NCBI RefSeq assembly: GCF_002967715.1
Contig: NZ_PUIA01000064.1
Location: forward strand, 1-64,000
Reading direction: 5' to 3'
DNA length: 64,000 nucleotides
Origin: Blastopirellula marina
GTDB taxonomy: Bacteria; Planctomycetota; Planctomycetia; Pirellulales; Pirellulaceae
Shown here: positions 51,285 to 59,942 of the stretch, in pieces
How positions within the stretch are numbered: the stretch's first letter is position 1
How the letters are laid out: each line of letters starts with the position of its first letter
Position numbers and translations under genes: made by a program
Notes under the pieces: generated by a model
The model's input: only the letters and a program-made list of their open reading frames with translations
What the model was told of the DNA's origin: nothing
The model's database searches: none

Positions 51285-52436
51285 TTAACCCACTTCCAGC
51301 GGTTCGCCGGTCGTCCACTCCGACATATTCTGCGGATCGCGGATGACGCGGTTGTAGACCGTATCGCGTTCGACCGGTTCTCGACCAGCTTCAACGATCA
51401 AACGCTGAATGTCTTCTACCGACATGACTTCCGGGGTGGTAGCACCGGCGTCGTGGTAGATCAACTCGTGGCGAACCGTGCCGTCGATATCGTCCGCTCC
51501 GTACGACAGGGCCGTTTGCGCCGTACCAATACCTAGCATGATCCAGTACGCTTTGATGTGGGGGAAGTTGTCCAGCATCAGACGCGAGACGGCCATCGTT
51601 CGCAGGTCCATCATCACCGAAGGCTTTTTCAGCTTCTTGAGTTCGGCCAGTTCGGTGTTATCGGGGTGAAAGGCCAGCGGGATGAACGTCTGGAAGCCGC
51701 CACTGACGTCCTGCGTTTCTCGCAGGCGAATCAAGTGATCGACACGGTGATAGGCGTTCTCGATGTGACCGTACAGCATCGTGGCGTTTGTCTTGATGCC
51801 CATCTCGTGAGCCGTGCGATGGATCTCGTGCCACTTGCCGGTGTCGGCCTTATGTTCGCAGATCTGGTCGCGGACTTCGCGGTGGAAGATTTCGGCACCG
51901 CCACCTGGCATACTACCGAGGCCAGCGTCACGCAGAATTTCCAGCAATTCACGAACCGACTTCTTGGTGAGGAACTCGAACCAGTTGATCTCGACCGCGG
52001 TCCAGGCTTTGAGGTGCAGCTTGGGGAAGGCATCGTGCAGGATCTTCACGACGTTGACGTACCACTCGAACTTCATCTGGTGATGCAGACCACCGACGAT
52101 GTGCATTTCGGTACAGCCGTTGTCGATCGCTTCCTGGCCGCGACCGAGAATCTGCTCGTCGCTCATCAGGTAGCCGCGTGGGTCGCGGAGGTCGGCGCGG
52201 AACGCACAGAAATTGCAACGGTAGACGCAGACGTTGGTCGGGTTCAAGTGCGTATTGATGTTGTAATACGCGTAGTTGCCGTTCTTCCGTTCGCGGACCA
52301 TGTTGGCCAGCTCGGCGACTTCGTTCAGCGGCACGTCGTCCTGGTACAGGAAAACCCCTTCGTCCAGGTTCAGGCGTTCGCCATTCTCGACCTTCTTGCC
52401 GATCGTATCCAACGAAATCTTGTCTGCTCGAATCAT
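51285..52436 (-). CDS. mqnE: Aminofutalosine synthase
   Basis: A 383-residue radical SAM enzyme that joins 3-(1-carboxyvinyloxy)benzoate with the adenosyl moiety of SAM in the futalosine menaquinone route. The cluster motif is CVYRCNFC near residue 70. Motifs NINTHLNPTNVC, GGLHHQM, GGGAEIF and the PLAFHPDNTE segment follow the MqnE/MqnC family. The lack of a CofH-type context and the presence of mqnP/mqnM-like genes next door support MqnE. It lies 115 nt downstream of the ubiA-like gene and is likely in the same transcript. Confidence 0.93.
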   Translation of the reverse strand: MIRADKISLDTIGKKVENGERLNLDEGVFLYQDDVPLNEVAELANMVRERKNGNYAYYNINTHLNPTNVCVYRCNFCAFRADLRDPRGYLMSDEQILGRGQEAIDNGCTEMHIVGGLHHQMKFEWYVNVVKILHDAFPKLHLKAWTAVEINWFEFLTKKSVRELLEILRDAGLGSMPGGGAEIFHREVRDQICEHKADTGKWHEIHRTAHEMGIKTNATMLYGHIENAYHRVDHLIRLRETQDVSGGFQTFIPLAFHPDNTELAELKKLKKPSVMMDLRTMAVSRLMLDNFPHIKAYWIMLGIGTAQTALSYGADDIDGTVRHELIYHDAGATTPEVMSVEDIQRLIVEAGREPVERDTVYNRVIRDPQNMSEWTTGEPLEVG

Positions 52437-52551
52437 TCCAGGTCGCTTGGCTCAGTAAAGGGAGAGAATGTTCTTATGCTAGGGGAACCGCACTGCCGGC
52501 GCGATTCTTAACGTTTATGGTCGCGATTTGGGCGTCAGGCCGCAAGGTGGG

Positions 52552-53460
52552 TCAGTTCCAGAGTAGGTCGATGCTGGTAAACGCCAGAACACCCAGCCCG
52601 ATGACCGTATTCACATTAAAGAACGCCAGATTGACCTTCGACAGGTCGTTCGGGCGAACCAAAGCGTGTTCGTACAGCAAAAGTGCGGCAACGGCACTTA
52701 GGCCGATCCAGTAAATGATTCCCAGTGACGACGCCGTAAAGGGGAGGGCGGCGAATGCCAGCACGGCCAGAAAATGGCTAACCGCGGCAATCCGTAAAGC
52801 CCCTGATACACCGAACTTAGCTGGCACGCTCCGCAGCTTGGCGTCGCGATCGAAGTCGGCATCTTGGCAGGCGTAGATAATGTCGAAACCAGCGACCCAG
52901 AACAAAACGCCCAGCCCCAGCATCAGTGCCGGCAGGAGATCGGCCGGATGCTGCAGAACAACCTCGCCGCGAATGGCTACCCAGGCACAAATGGGGGCCA
53001 GCATCAGCGAGATACCGAGCCAGTAGTGGGCCAGCGAGGTGAATCGCTTGGTATAGCTGTATCCGCATAAAAACGCCAAGACTGGCACCGACAACGCCAG
53101 CGGTAGCCAGTTGGGCCAGAACAGCAGCGTCGAGGCCACGAAGCTGATGCTGCAAATAACCGTGAACAGAATGACGCTCTGTACCGAGAGGATTCCGGCC
53201 GGCAGATGTCGCGTGGCAGTGCGTGGGTTCTCGGCGTCGATTTTGCGATCGACCAGCCGATTGAACGCCATCGCCGCGCTGCGGGCAAAGACCATGCACA
53301 GCACAATCCCCAGGCCAGCTTGCCAGGAGAGCGAGACGGTTTCCCCTTCCGGAGCCGGCAGGCACCAGGCCATGATCGTTGCCAGTACGGCAAACGGCAT
53401 GGCGAAGACCGTATGACTGAAGCGGATCATTTCCAGGATGTGACGAAGTCGCTCAGGCAT
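52552..53460 (-). CDS. mqnP: UbiA-type prenyltransferase (menaquinone, MqnP-like)
   Basis: A 302-residue polytopic membrane prenyltransferase. The two Asp-rich motifs are NRLVDRKIDAENPRT and DADFDRDAKLRS, which bind prenyl diphosphate via magnesium. About eight helices are visible. The setting with mqnE, a ubiX-like gene and menG supports attachment of a polyprenyl tail to 1,4-dihydroxy-6-naphthoate in the futalosine pathway. Its start overlaps the ubiX-like gene by 8 nt, so translation is coupled. A ubiquinone role is unlikely given the neighbours. Confidence 0.88.
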   Translation of the reverse strand: MPERLRHILEMIRFSHTVFAMPFAVLATIMAWCLPAPEGETVSLSWQAGLGIVLCMVFARSAAMAFNRLVDRKIDAENPRTATRHLPAGILSVQSVILFTVICSISFVASTLLFWPNWLPLALSVPVLAFLCGYSYTKRFTSLAHYWLGISLMLAPICAWVAIRGEVVLQHPADLLPALMLGLGVLFWVAGFDIIYACQDADFDRDAKLRSVPAKFGVSGALRIAAVSHFLAVLAFAALPFTASSLGIIYWIGLSAVAALLLYEHALVRPNDLSKVNLAFFNVNTVIGLGVLAFTSIDLLWN

Positions 53461-54106
53461 CTTCTCCCCAGCGTTGCATCAAAGCGTGTGGAATTTCCAA
53501 CTGATCCAAGATTCGGGCCACCATGAAGTCGATCAAGTCGTCCAGTGAGTTGACCCCATGGTACCAGCCCGGCATAGCCGGCATGACGACGGCACCTGCT
53601 TCGGTGGCCCGTTTCATGTTGTCGATGTACCCCAGCGACAGGGGTGTTTCACGCGGTACCAGGATCAGTTTGCGGCGTTCTTTCAAATGGACTTCCGCGG
53701 CCCGTTGAATGAGGTTCGTGCACGTGCCGTTAACAATCCCAGCCAGTGTGCCACCCGAACATGGGCAAACGATCATCCCTGCCGAACGCGCCGATCCGCT
53801 GGCCATGGGGGACATAAAGTTCGTGTAATGGTAGTACTGAAAGCAGCCGGGCTTGGTGGCCTCGTTCAGCTCGATCGTCTCAAGGAGTCGCTTGTCGCCA
53901 GAGTCGACAGTCAGGGGAATGAGCGTTTCGGGATCGAAGTTGTCGAGTTCCAGCCGGATGCCCATTTCCTGCTCGAACACGATCTTGCCCGAGGGGCTGA
54001 TCGAGAGCTGGACGTCGTATCCACTGTGGTGCAGCACATTCAGAAGCCGCTGGGCATAGACGGCCCCGCTTGCTCCGGTGATCGCCACGACAACGGGCAG
54101 ACTCAT
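53453..54106 (-). CDS. ubiX: UbiX-like flavin prenyltransferase (MqnM-like)
   Basis: A 217-residue flavin prenyltransferase that makes prenylated FMN for UbiD-type decarboxylases, in the cytosol. Recognised segments are AITGASGAVYAQRLLNVL, the SGSARSAGMIVCPCSGGTLAGI stretch and RKLILVPRETPLS. The ATG at 54106 overlaps the stop of menG by 4 nt, and its end overlaps the next gene by 8 nt, so the three genes are tightly coupled. Context favours the menaquinone branch (MqnM) with a MqnL decarboxylase outside the window. Confidence 0.92.
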   Translation of the reverse strand: MSLPVVVAITGASGAVYAQRLLNVLHHSGYDVQLSISPSGKIVFEQEMGIRLELDNFDPETLIPLTVDSGDKRLLETIELNEATKPGCFQYYHYTNFMSPMASGSARSAGMIVCPCSGGTLAGIVNGTCTNLIQRAAEVHLKERRKLILVPRETPLSLGYIDNMKRATEAGAVVMPAMPGWYHGVNSLDDLIDFMVARILDQLEIPHALMQRWGEDA

Positions 54107-54813
54107 TTCGTCCCCACGTACAAAGTTGCCACGCCAAAGGTGAACGGCTTGTAGAAGACATCCTTCAGACCGGCTGCCCGCATGCGCTCGGCCAGGGCTT
54201 CGCCATGAGGGAATTCGCCGACGCTGTCTGGCAGATACTTGTAGGCATCTTGCTTGTTCTTCGCCAAGGCCTGACCGACCCGGGGAAGGATGTTCTTGAA
54301 GTAGAACTGATACACCCCACGAAACGGCTGATAGCGGGGCTGCGAGAATTCCAGCACGGCGACCTTTCCGCCAGGGTGGCAGACGCGTGCCATCTCTTTC
54401 AGCCCCAGGTCGGTATCGGCTACGTTCCGAAGGCCAAACGCAACGGATACGATCTGAAACGTGTTGTCCTCGAAGGGAAGGTGCTGCGTGTCGGCCTCTT
54501 GGAAGCGAACCTGGCCATTGATGCCCAGTTTTTGCTTCTTGACTTCCCCCACCTCGAGCATTTCGGGGCAAAAGTCGGTCGCCTCGACCTGGACTTTGCC
54601 GCCGGCTGCTTTGTAATAGGCTAGAGCCAGGTCGCCGGTGCCGGTGCAGACGTCCAGAATAGGGCTATCACCAGTCGGGGGGACGATTTTAACGGTCCGC
54701 CAACGCCAGTACTTATCGATATTCATCGACAAGAGATGGTTCATGCGGTCGTAATTGCCCGCGATTTCCGAGAACATTTGCTTAACGCGTGTCCCCGATT
54801 TGTCGATCGCCAT
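54103..54813 (-). CDS. menG: Demethylmenaquinone methyltransferase
   Basis: A 236-residue class I SAM methyltransferase of the UbiE/MenG family, which adds the final ring methyl in menaquinone synthesis. Visible motifs are FSEIAGNYDRMNHLLSMNIDKYWR, the SAM site LDVCTGTGDLAL, and RNVADTDLGLKEMARVCHPGG with FGLRNV. It is the first gene of the menG-ubiX-ubiA-mqnE set. The neighbouring futalosine enzymes argue for menaquinone rather than ubiquinone. Confidence 0.95.
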   Translation of the reverse strand: MAIDKSGTRVKQMFSEIAGNYDRMNHLLSMNIDKYWRWRTVKIVPPTGDSPILDVCTGTGDLALAYYKAAGGKVQVEATDFCPEMLEVGEVKKQKLGINGQVRFQEADTQHLPFEDNTFQIVSVAFGLRNVADTDLGLKEMARVCHPGGKVAVLEFSQPRYQPFRGVYQFYFKNILPRVGQALAKNKQDAYKYLPDSVGEFPHGEALAERMRAAGLKDVFYKPFTFGVATLYVGTK

Positions 54814-54950
54814 GCGTGCTTGGGCCTGAATTGTCTTAAGCCTAATGGGTGAAACTATTTAATTTACCGGAATTGTCACTCTCTGGTAACATCCCATGCC
54901 CCCGGAATCGCATTCTGCCGATAAGCCCAGGGATAGGGGGGTATCTGCGA

Positions 54951-54979
54951 TTGCCGATCTGGCAGCAGGCCTCTATAAT
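54951..54979 (+). promoter_or_regulatory. Promoter of rpmE
   Basis: TTGCCG (54951-54956) and a perfect TATAAT (54974-54979) are spaced by 17 nt. The start near 54986 leaves a leader of about 70 nt before the L31 ATG. Confidence 0.75.
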
Positions 54980-55054
54980 CGTAGGTTTTCCAGCACATCA
55001 AGGGAACGGACCGGCGCAGGGCTCGTCCGCGAACTTGCCACGGAGTGAAGGTCA

Positions 55055-55282
55055 ATGAAAGAAAACATCCACCCTAAGTACAACGAAACCGTCGTCAAAT
55101 GCGGTTGTGGCAATACGTTCAGCACGCGCAGCACTCGAAAGGAAATCGTGGTCGACGTTTGTAACGTGTGCCATCCTTTCTACTCCGGTAAGGAACGCTT
55201 CGTCGACTCGGGCGGCCGTATCGAGAAGTTCAAGAACAAGTTCGCTGGCAACTACGCCAGTCTGTCGAAGAAGAAGAAGTAG
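55055..55282 (+). CDS. rpmE: 50S ribosomal protein L31, zinc-binding form
   Basis: A 75-residue L31 of the large ribosomal subunit. Four cysteines (C16, C18, C37, C40; CGC and CNVC) form the zinc site of the C+ type that cells swap under zinc limitation. It starts KENIHPKY as in many L31 sequences and ends in a poly-Lys tail. It has its own promoter and a strong terminator, followed by prfA; the rpmE-prfA-prmC order is common in bacteria. Confidence 0.97.
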   Translation: MKENIHPKYNETVVKCGCGNTFSTRSTRKEIVVDVCNVCHPFYSGKERFVDSGGRIEKFKNKFAGNYASLSKKKK

Positions 55283-55307
55283 CTTCTTCCAATTTGAACG
55301 TCATCAT

Positions 55308-55344
55308 CACGCGAGTTTCCGGGCATTGGGGACTCGCGTGTTTT
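55308..55344 (+). terminator. Terminator after rpmE
   Basis: Perfect 9-bp arms CACGCGAGT (55308-55316) and ACTCGCGTG (55332-55340) are followed by TTTT, 25 nt after the stop codon. prfA follows with its own start 69 nt on. Confidence 0.85.
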
Positions 55345-55412
55345 CGTAGAATCCCGCAATCGGTCTGACCCCGTTTACTATCGGTCAGGTATCTCTCAGG
55401 ACGAAGCCTCTC

Positions 55413-56489
55413 ATGCGCGAGATTTTGGAAGAAAAGCTTGCTCGCTTCGAGTTTCTCGAAAAGCAAATGAGCGATCCGGACGTGTTGTCGAACTCGTCTA
55501 AGATGGCCAATGTCGCGCGCGAACATGGCTCGTTGGCGCGTGTCGCGACGCGTTACCGTCAGTTCAAAGATGTTGTCAGCGAAATCGATGACGCGCGAGA
55601 GCTAATGGACGGGGATGACGACGAGATGGCCGAATTGGCCGAAGCGGATCTCGTCGACCTCAAGGCCAGACGAGAGAAGATTTGGCGTGATCTACTCGAT
55701 ATGACCATCGGCGGCGAAGATGCTGATCGCGATAAGATCGTGTTGGAGATTCGTGGCGGTACCGGCGGTGATGAAGCGGCACTGTTCGCTCGTGACTTGT
55801 ACGAAATGTACAAACGCTTCGCGGAAATGAAGAAGTGGAAGTACGAGGTCATGGAATCGAATCCGACCGAGTTGGGTGGGTTCAAGGAAGTGATCATCTC
55901 GGTCCACGGCGAAGGTGTCTATCGCGAGATGCAGTACGAAAGTGGTGGCCACCGTGTGCAGCGTGTTCCCGAAACCGAAACCAAGGGACGTGTGCACACC
56001 TCGGCGGCGACCGTTGCGGTGATGGCCGAACCGGAAGAAGTGGAGTTCAACCTCAGTCCTGACAGCTATACGGTCGAGCGTTACGCGGCTAGTAGCGGTC
56101 CCGGTGGGCAGCACGTCAACAAGACAGCATCGGCCGTGCGACTGATTCACCAGGAAACAGGCGTCATCGTTCAGTGCTGTGAGGAGCGAAGTCAGCACAA
56201 GAACCTGGATCGCGCTTTGCGTCTCTTGAAGACCAAGCTGTATGACAGCCAACGCGAGAAAGAAGCCAAAGAGCGTGCCGACGAGCGAAAAAGCCTGGTC
56301 GGTTCCGGTGACCGAAGTCAGCGTATCCGGACGTACAACTTCCCGGAAAACCGCATCACCGATCACCGTATCAATCTGACGCTATACAAACTCGATCAGG
56401 TCATGGCCGGACACTTGCAGCCGGTTATTGATGCCCTGATCGATCACGATCGCGAGCAGCTTCGCGGCGAGATGGGAGATCTCGACTAA
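55413..56489 (+). CDS. prfA: Peptide chain release factor 1
   Basis: A 358-residue class I release factor that ends translation at UAA and UAG. The family segments [12 protein letters not shown] and [18 protein letters not shown] are present. The catalytic GGQ lies in [18 protein letters not shown] near residue 230; its Gln is methylated by PrmC, encoded 52 nt downstream. Length is standard and no frameshift is seen. RF2 is excluded because RF2 needs a programmed frameshift in many species and carries SPF, not seen here. Confidence 0.97.
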   Translation: MREILEEKLARFEFLEKQMSDPDVLSNSSKMANVAREHGSLARVATRYRQFKDVVSEIDDARELMDGDDDEMAELAEADLVDLKARREKIWRDLLDMTIGGEDADRDKIVLEIRGGTGGDEAALFARDLYEMYKRFAEMKKWKYEVMESNPTELGGFKEVIISVHGEGVYREMQYESGGHRVQRVPETETKGRVHTSAATVAVMAEPEEVEFNLSPDSYTVERYAASSGPGGQHVNKTASAVRLIHQETGVIVQCCEERSQHKNLDRALRLLKTKLYDSQREKEAKERADERKSLVGSGDRSQRIRTYNFPENRITDHRINLTLYKLDQVMAGHLQPVIDALIDHDREQLRGEMGDLD

Positions 56490-56541
56490 GCCGCTGACTG
56501 CCGTCGGTTCCCACCCTTACCACAAGGCGAAATTTGCCCTC

Positions 56542-57423
56542 ATGTCGACTGCCGAAACATGGACGATTGGCCGTCTCTTGAATTGGACGACGGAGTACCT
56601 GGAATCGAAGGGAAGCGAAGAGGCTCGGCTCGAAGCCCAACTGATGTTGGGACATGCCCTGGAGTGTCCCAAGATTCAGCTCTATGCTCGGTTCGAGGAA
56701 GTGGTTGACGACGGGAAGCGTGCCAAGTTTCGCGAACTGGTCAAGCAGCGGGCCGCCGGCAAGCCGGTTGCATACGTCCTGGGGACGAGCGAGTTCTACT
56801 CGATGGAGTTCGTCGTCACGCCGGACGTTCTAATTCCGCGCCCTGAGACCGAGCACCTGGTGATCGAGACGCTCGACCTGCTCAAAGGGCGTTCGACCAA
56901 CGAGCCGGTCAGCATTCTCGATATCGGTACCGGTAGCGGGATTATCGCGGTGACCATTGCCAAGCAGGCCCCCAAGGCCAGTGTACTGGCGACCGACATC
57001 AGCGAGAAAGCGTTGGCCGTCGCTAAGCAAAATGCCGAGAAACACAGCGTGAGCGAGCGGATCGAGTTTGCCGCAGGAGACCTATTCGATGCGGTGTCCA
57101 GCGGTTCTCAATTCGATGTTATTGTCAGCAATCCACCGTACATCGCTCAATCGGAACGCACGCTGATGGATGCTCATGTGATCGAGCATGAGCCGCATGT
57201 TGCATTGTTCGCCGAAGAAGAAGGCATCGCTGTGCTGCGAAGAATTCTGGAACAGGCAGCAGGCTATTTGAAATCCGGCGGATGGCTGCTGTTGGAATTC
57301 AGTCCGATGGTTGCCAAGCGTGTTGCCAAGATTGCTGAGGAAACCGGCTTCTACGAGCGGATCTCGATTGGTAAAGATCTCGCGAAGCTCGATCGCTACT
57401 TGATCGCGAAGAAAGCAGCCTAA
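56542..57423 (+). CDS. prmC: Release factor glutamine N5-methyltransferase
   Basis: A 293-residue SAM methyltransferase that modifies the GGQ glutamine of release factors. The N-terminal helical domain (about 1-75) precedes RPETEHLVIETLDLL and the SAM motif LDIGTGSGIIAVTIAK. The catalytic NPPY is near residue 195 (VIVSNPPYIAQSE). It follows prfA directly. Its end is 10 nt from the convergent GGDEF gene. Confidence 0.97.
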   Translation: MSTAETWTIGRLLNWTTEYLESKGSEEARLEAQLMLGHALECPKIQLYARFEEVVDDGKRAKFRELVKQRAAGKPVAYVLGTSEFYSMEFVVTPDVLIPRPETEHLVIETLDLLKGRSTNEPVSILDIGTGSGIIAVTIAKQAPKASVLATDISEKALAVAKQNAEKHSVSERIEFAAGDLFDAVSSGSQFDVIVSNPPYIAQSERTLMDAHVIEHEPHVALFAEEEGIAVLRRILEQAAGYLKSGGWLLLEFSPMVAKRVAKIAEETGFYERISIGKDLAKLDRYLIAKKAA

Positions 57424-57433
57424 TCAGACCGGC

Positions 57434-58726
57434 CTATTTATTGACCAGGATGACCTTGTTGCGGATCTGGTAGGTTGGAGGATCAATGGGCTGTGGTCCC
57501 GATCCTTCGTCGATGAACGTGCGATTGCGTCCATTCTTTTTCGCTGTCCGAAGTGCCGTGATCGTTCGTGTGAACAGCTTGGGAACCGTGTCATCTGGTT
57601 TGACTTCCGTGACGCCAGCACTGACGGATAGCTCCAGTTCTTCTCCATCGAAATCGAATACCGTTCCGTCAATCGTCTGCCGAATGCGTTCGACGGCGCT
57701 GGTTGCCCCGCGAGGGCCTACATCGCCGAAAAAGAGTACGAAACGCTGACCTTCCAGTCGCATGGCATATTCAAAGCCACGTTCCGACCGAACACAGTCT
57801 GCCAGGTACTTACCGACCGCGGCAATGATCTTGTCGCCTGCTTCCGTGCCCAGGCGTTCGTTGAACTTGCGAAACTCGTCGATGTCGAGCGTCGCTATGC
57901 TTAACGCACGTTCGCGACGAATATCGTCTCGCCACCACTCGAAAATCTGACACTCGAGCCCCGTTCGATTCTTGAGGCCGGTTAGCGAGTCGAGCCTCAT
58001 CCCTTTATCGACCGTGCCCAGACGTTTCTCTGCACGAAGTACCGTGACGATCGTTTCGGTCATCTTGTCACGCAGGTCGTGGCAAAGATCGATCAAGCGA
58101 GCGATTTCCAATACCAGCTTGCGGCATACATCGTTCAGGTTGTCTTGGAAGTCGATCTGCTGCAGGTTGCTGAGCGTGGTTTCGATTTGAGCCGTTTGCT
58201 CGAACAAGGTGTCGCAGAGACGACTTCCAATATCGGCATAGGCTCCGAGTCCTTCCTTGCTGCTATCCAGATGCTGAGAGGCTTCTGCCTGTTTGTCGAG
58301 CCAGTCGATGTTGACGGTGTCCAACTGCTCGGCAATTTCGTGCAGGGCATCTTCGGTTGGCTGGTACCACGTCTCACGCAGTTTGTTTTCAATCTCGATT
58401 AGCCGGGCACGATACTTGCCTATTTCCAGCCGAAGAACTTGAGCCGAAGCCTCGACGAGACTATTGGCGACGATGGCCTCTTCTTCCAAGGCCGCAAGAT
58501 ACTCGAACGGGATGACCTCTTCCGGTTCTGGCTGCGGTTGCTGGGGCTTGGAAGTCTTATCGTCTTGGTTGGCGGCCGCATGGTTTTCGAATTCGTTGAG
58601 GAAGACTTCGGCGGTCTCGACACTTACGATCGACGGTTGATTTTGTATCAATTGACGAACGCGCACTGCGGCACAGAACCCGATCAGCAGATTCGATGCG
58701 ATCATCAATAGAAGAAAGAGAAACAT
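57434..58726 (-). CDS. Membrane-anchored degenerate GGDEF-domain protein
   Basis: A 430-residue protein with an N-terminal membrane helix (FLFLLLMIASNLLIGFCAAVRV), acidic linker, long coiled-coil helices (about 80-250) and a C-terminal GGDEF fold (LTGLKNRTGLECQ, DIDEFRKFNERLG). The active-site signature is LEGQRFVLFF, so the central GGDEF/GGEEF is lost and the diguanylate cyclase reaction is unlikely. The half-motif D-x-D-x-F in ATLDIDEFRKFN is kept. It may act as a c-di-GMP or GTP receptor or scaffold. No EAL domain is present. Confidence 0.85.
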   Translation of the reverse strand: MFLFLLLMIASNLLIGFCAAVRVRQLIQNQPSIVSVETAEVFLNEFENHAAANQDDKTSKPQQPQPEPEEVIPFEYLAALEEEAIVANSLVEASAQVLRLEIGKYRARLIEIENKLRETWYQPTEDALHEIAEQLDTVNIDWLDKQAEASQHLDSSKEGLGAYADIGSRLCDTLFEQTAQIETTLSNLQQIDFQDNLNDVCRKLVLEIARLIDLCHDLRDKMTETIVTVLRAEKRLGTVDKGMRLDSLTGLKNRTGLECQIFEWWRDDIRRERALSIATLDIDEFRKFNERLGTEAGDKIIAAVGKYLADCVRSERGFEYAMRLEGQRFVLFFGDVGPRGATSAVERIRQTIDGTVFDFDGEELELSVSAGVTEVKPDDTVPKLFTRTITALRTAKKNGRNRTFIDEGSGPQPIDPPTYQIRNKVILVNK

Positions 58727-58840
58727 CCACTTAGCCCCGATGTATATGCATACCCTTTACCAACCAACCGTTGGATGGGTCACGTAAACGTAGGCTACTC
58801 TGCATGAATGTCGAAAAGTGGAGTAGAAAAAATCAGCCGA

Positions 58841-59863
58841 TTATGACGATTCTTCCGGGTTCGCTGGACATTCCCCCCGATAGATGCGTCGCCCAAACGG
58901 GTTGCTCTTAGGCACGAAGGGGGCCCCATCATCCTGCTGTTGGCAGGCCTTAGCCAGGCGAAAGATGTTTCCGTCGAGTTCATCTGCCCAGTAAATCAGG
59001 TTCGCCTCCCACGTCATCGGTGACTTCGGGCTACCATTGGCGGCTGTTCCTTGGTGACTAAGAACAAGATGTTCCAACCGAAGCAGCCACTCGGTTTGAA
59101 GATCGACTCCCAAGTCGCGAGCCGTATCGCGTACCATGTCGCGCCCAAGGACGATGTGCCCTATGAGTTCACCGTGTGGCGTGTAAGCCGTATTGGCCAC
59201 TTCACCATCTAGTTCCGATACCTTGCCAATATCGTGCAGCAATGCGCCGGCAATGGTTAACTGCCTGGTAATCGGTTCGCGAAGGGAAGGGTGCTGACCG
59301 CGGTAGGTGTTCAGCAGGTAGAGCACATTTTGAGTCACGCTGTAGATGTGTTCCAGGAATCCACCGGCGTACGCATGGTGGTGATGCAACGCGCCCGGCA
59401 ACGCTTCGATACGCTCGCGATGACTTTCCAGGATGGTCGTGACCAGGGCATGGAGTTCCGGCGTGTCGATCTCTTGGTCGACCAAGTCTAACAGTCGATC
59501 GAAGAGTTCTTGCGTGTCCGCATCCGACGACGGCTGGCAAGCCGAAGGATCGAACCCGTTTTCATGATCGCTCTGTTCAACCGGACGCAGGAGCTTGATC
59601 TCGATCTTGCCTCCGTGAATCGTCTCTTGGAACGTGCCTCGGATTTTATAGAAGTGCCCAACGGTCCACTGGTCGCGGCAAGCCGTCTCGTGGCTCGAAC
59701 CTTCCCAAATCGTAGCCGCAATGTTCCGAGTGCGATCGCGGAACTCAAGAAGGTAGAAGGGACGTCCCTGCCGTGTCAGGCGAAGGTCCTTCTGGAAAAG
59801 CTGAGCAAAGAAATCGGCCTCTTGGCCATGCCGTAGTTCGGCTAAGCGATCGACCTGAATCAC
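58841..59863 (-). CDS. HD-domain hydrolase, YhaM-like (3'-5' exoribonuclease family)
   Basis: A 340-residue protein starting at GTG. The N-terminal 100 residues form an OB-fold (LRLTRQGRPFYLLEFRDRTRNIAATIWEG). The HD domain then has HHHHAYAGGFLEHIYSV, LLHDIGKVSEL, an HGELIGH block and SHQG, the metal-binding His/Asp set. This OB-HD order is that of YhaM-type 3'-5' exoribonucleases. RNA degradation is the likely role; other HD phosphohydrolase roles cannot be excluded. Confidence 0.85.
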   Translation of the reverse strand: MIQVDRLAELRHGQEADFFAQLFQKDLRLTRQGRPFYLLEFRDRTRNIAATIWEGSSHETACRDQWTVGHFYKIRGTFQETIHGGKIEIKLLRPVEQSDHENGFDPSACQPSSDADTQELFDRLLDLVDQEIDTPELHALVTTILESHRERIEALPGALHHHHAYAGGFLEHIYSVTQNVLYLLNTYRGQHPSLREPITRQLTIAGALLHDIGKVSELDGEVANTAYTPHGELIGHIVLGRDMVRDTARDLGVDLQTEWLLRLEHLVLSHQGTAANGSPKSPMTWEANLIYWADELDGNIFRLAKACQQQDDGAPFVPKSNPFGRRIYRGECPANPEESS

Positions 59864-59942
59864 TGAACGCCCCCGTGTCTGTACCCTGATGGTGGATATT
59901 AGATTCCATCTTACGAGGGGGCGAGGGGAGATTCCAATCGAA

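Noticed and set aside
51558-52511. 317-codon plus-strand frame opposite mqnE
   Set aside because: It is antisense to a gene with clear radical SAM motifs and shows no family resemblance.
53453-54571. 372-codon version of the UbiX frame
   Set aside because: The extra N-terminal 155 residues are read out of frame through menG; the family start is the ATG at 54106.
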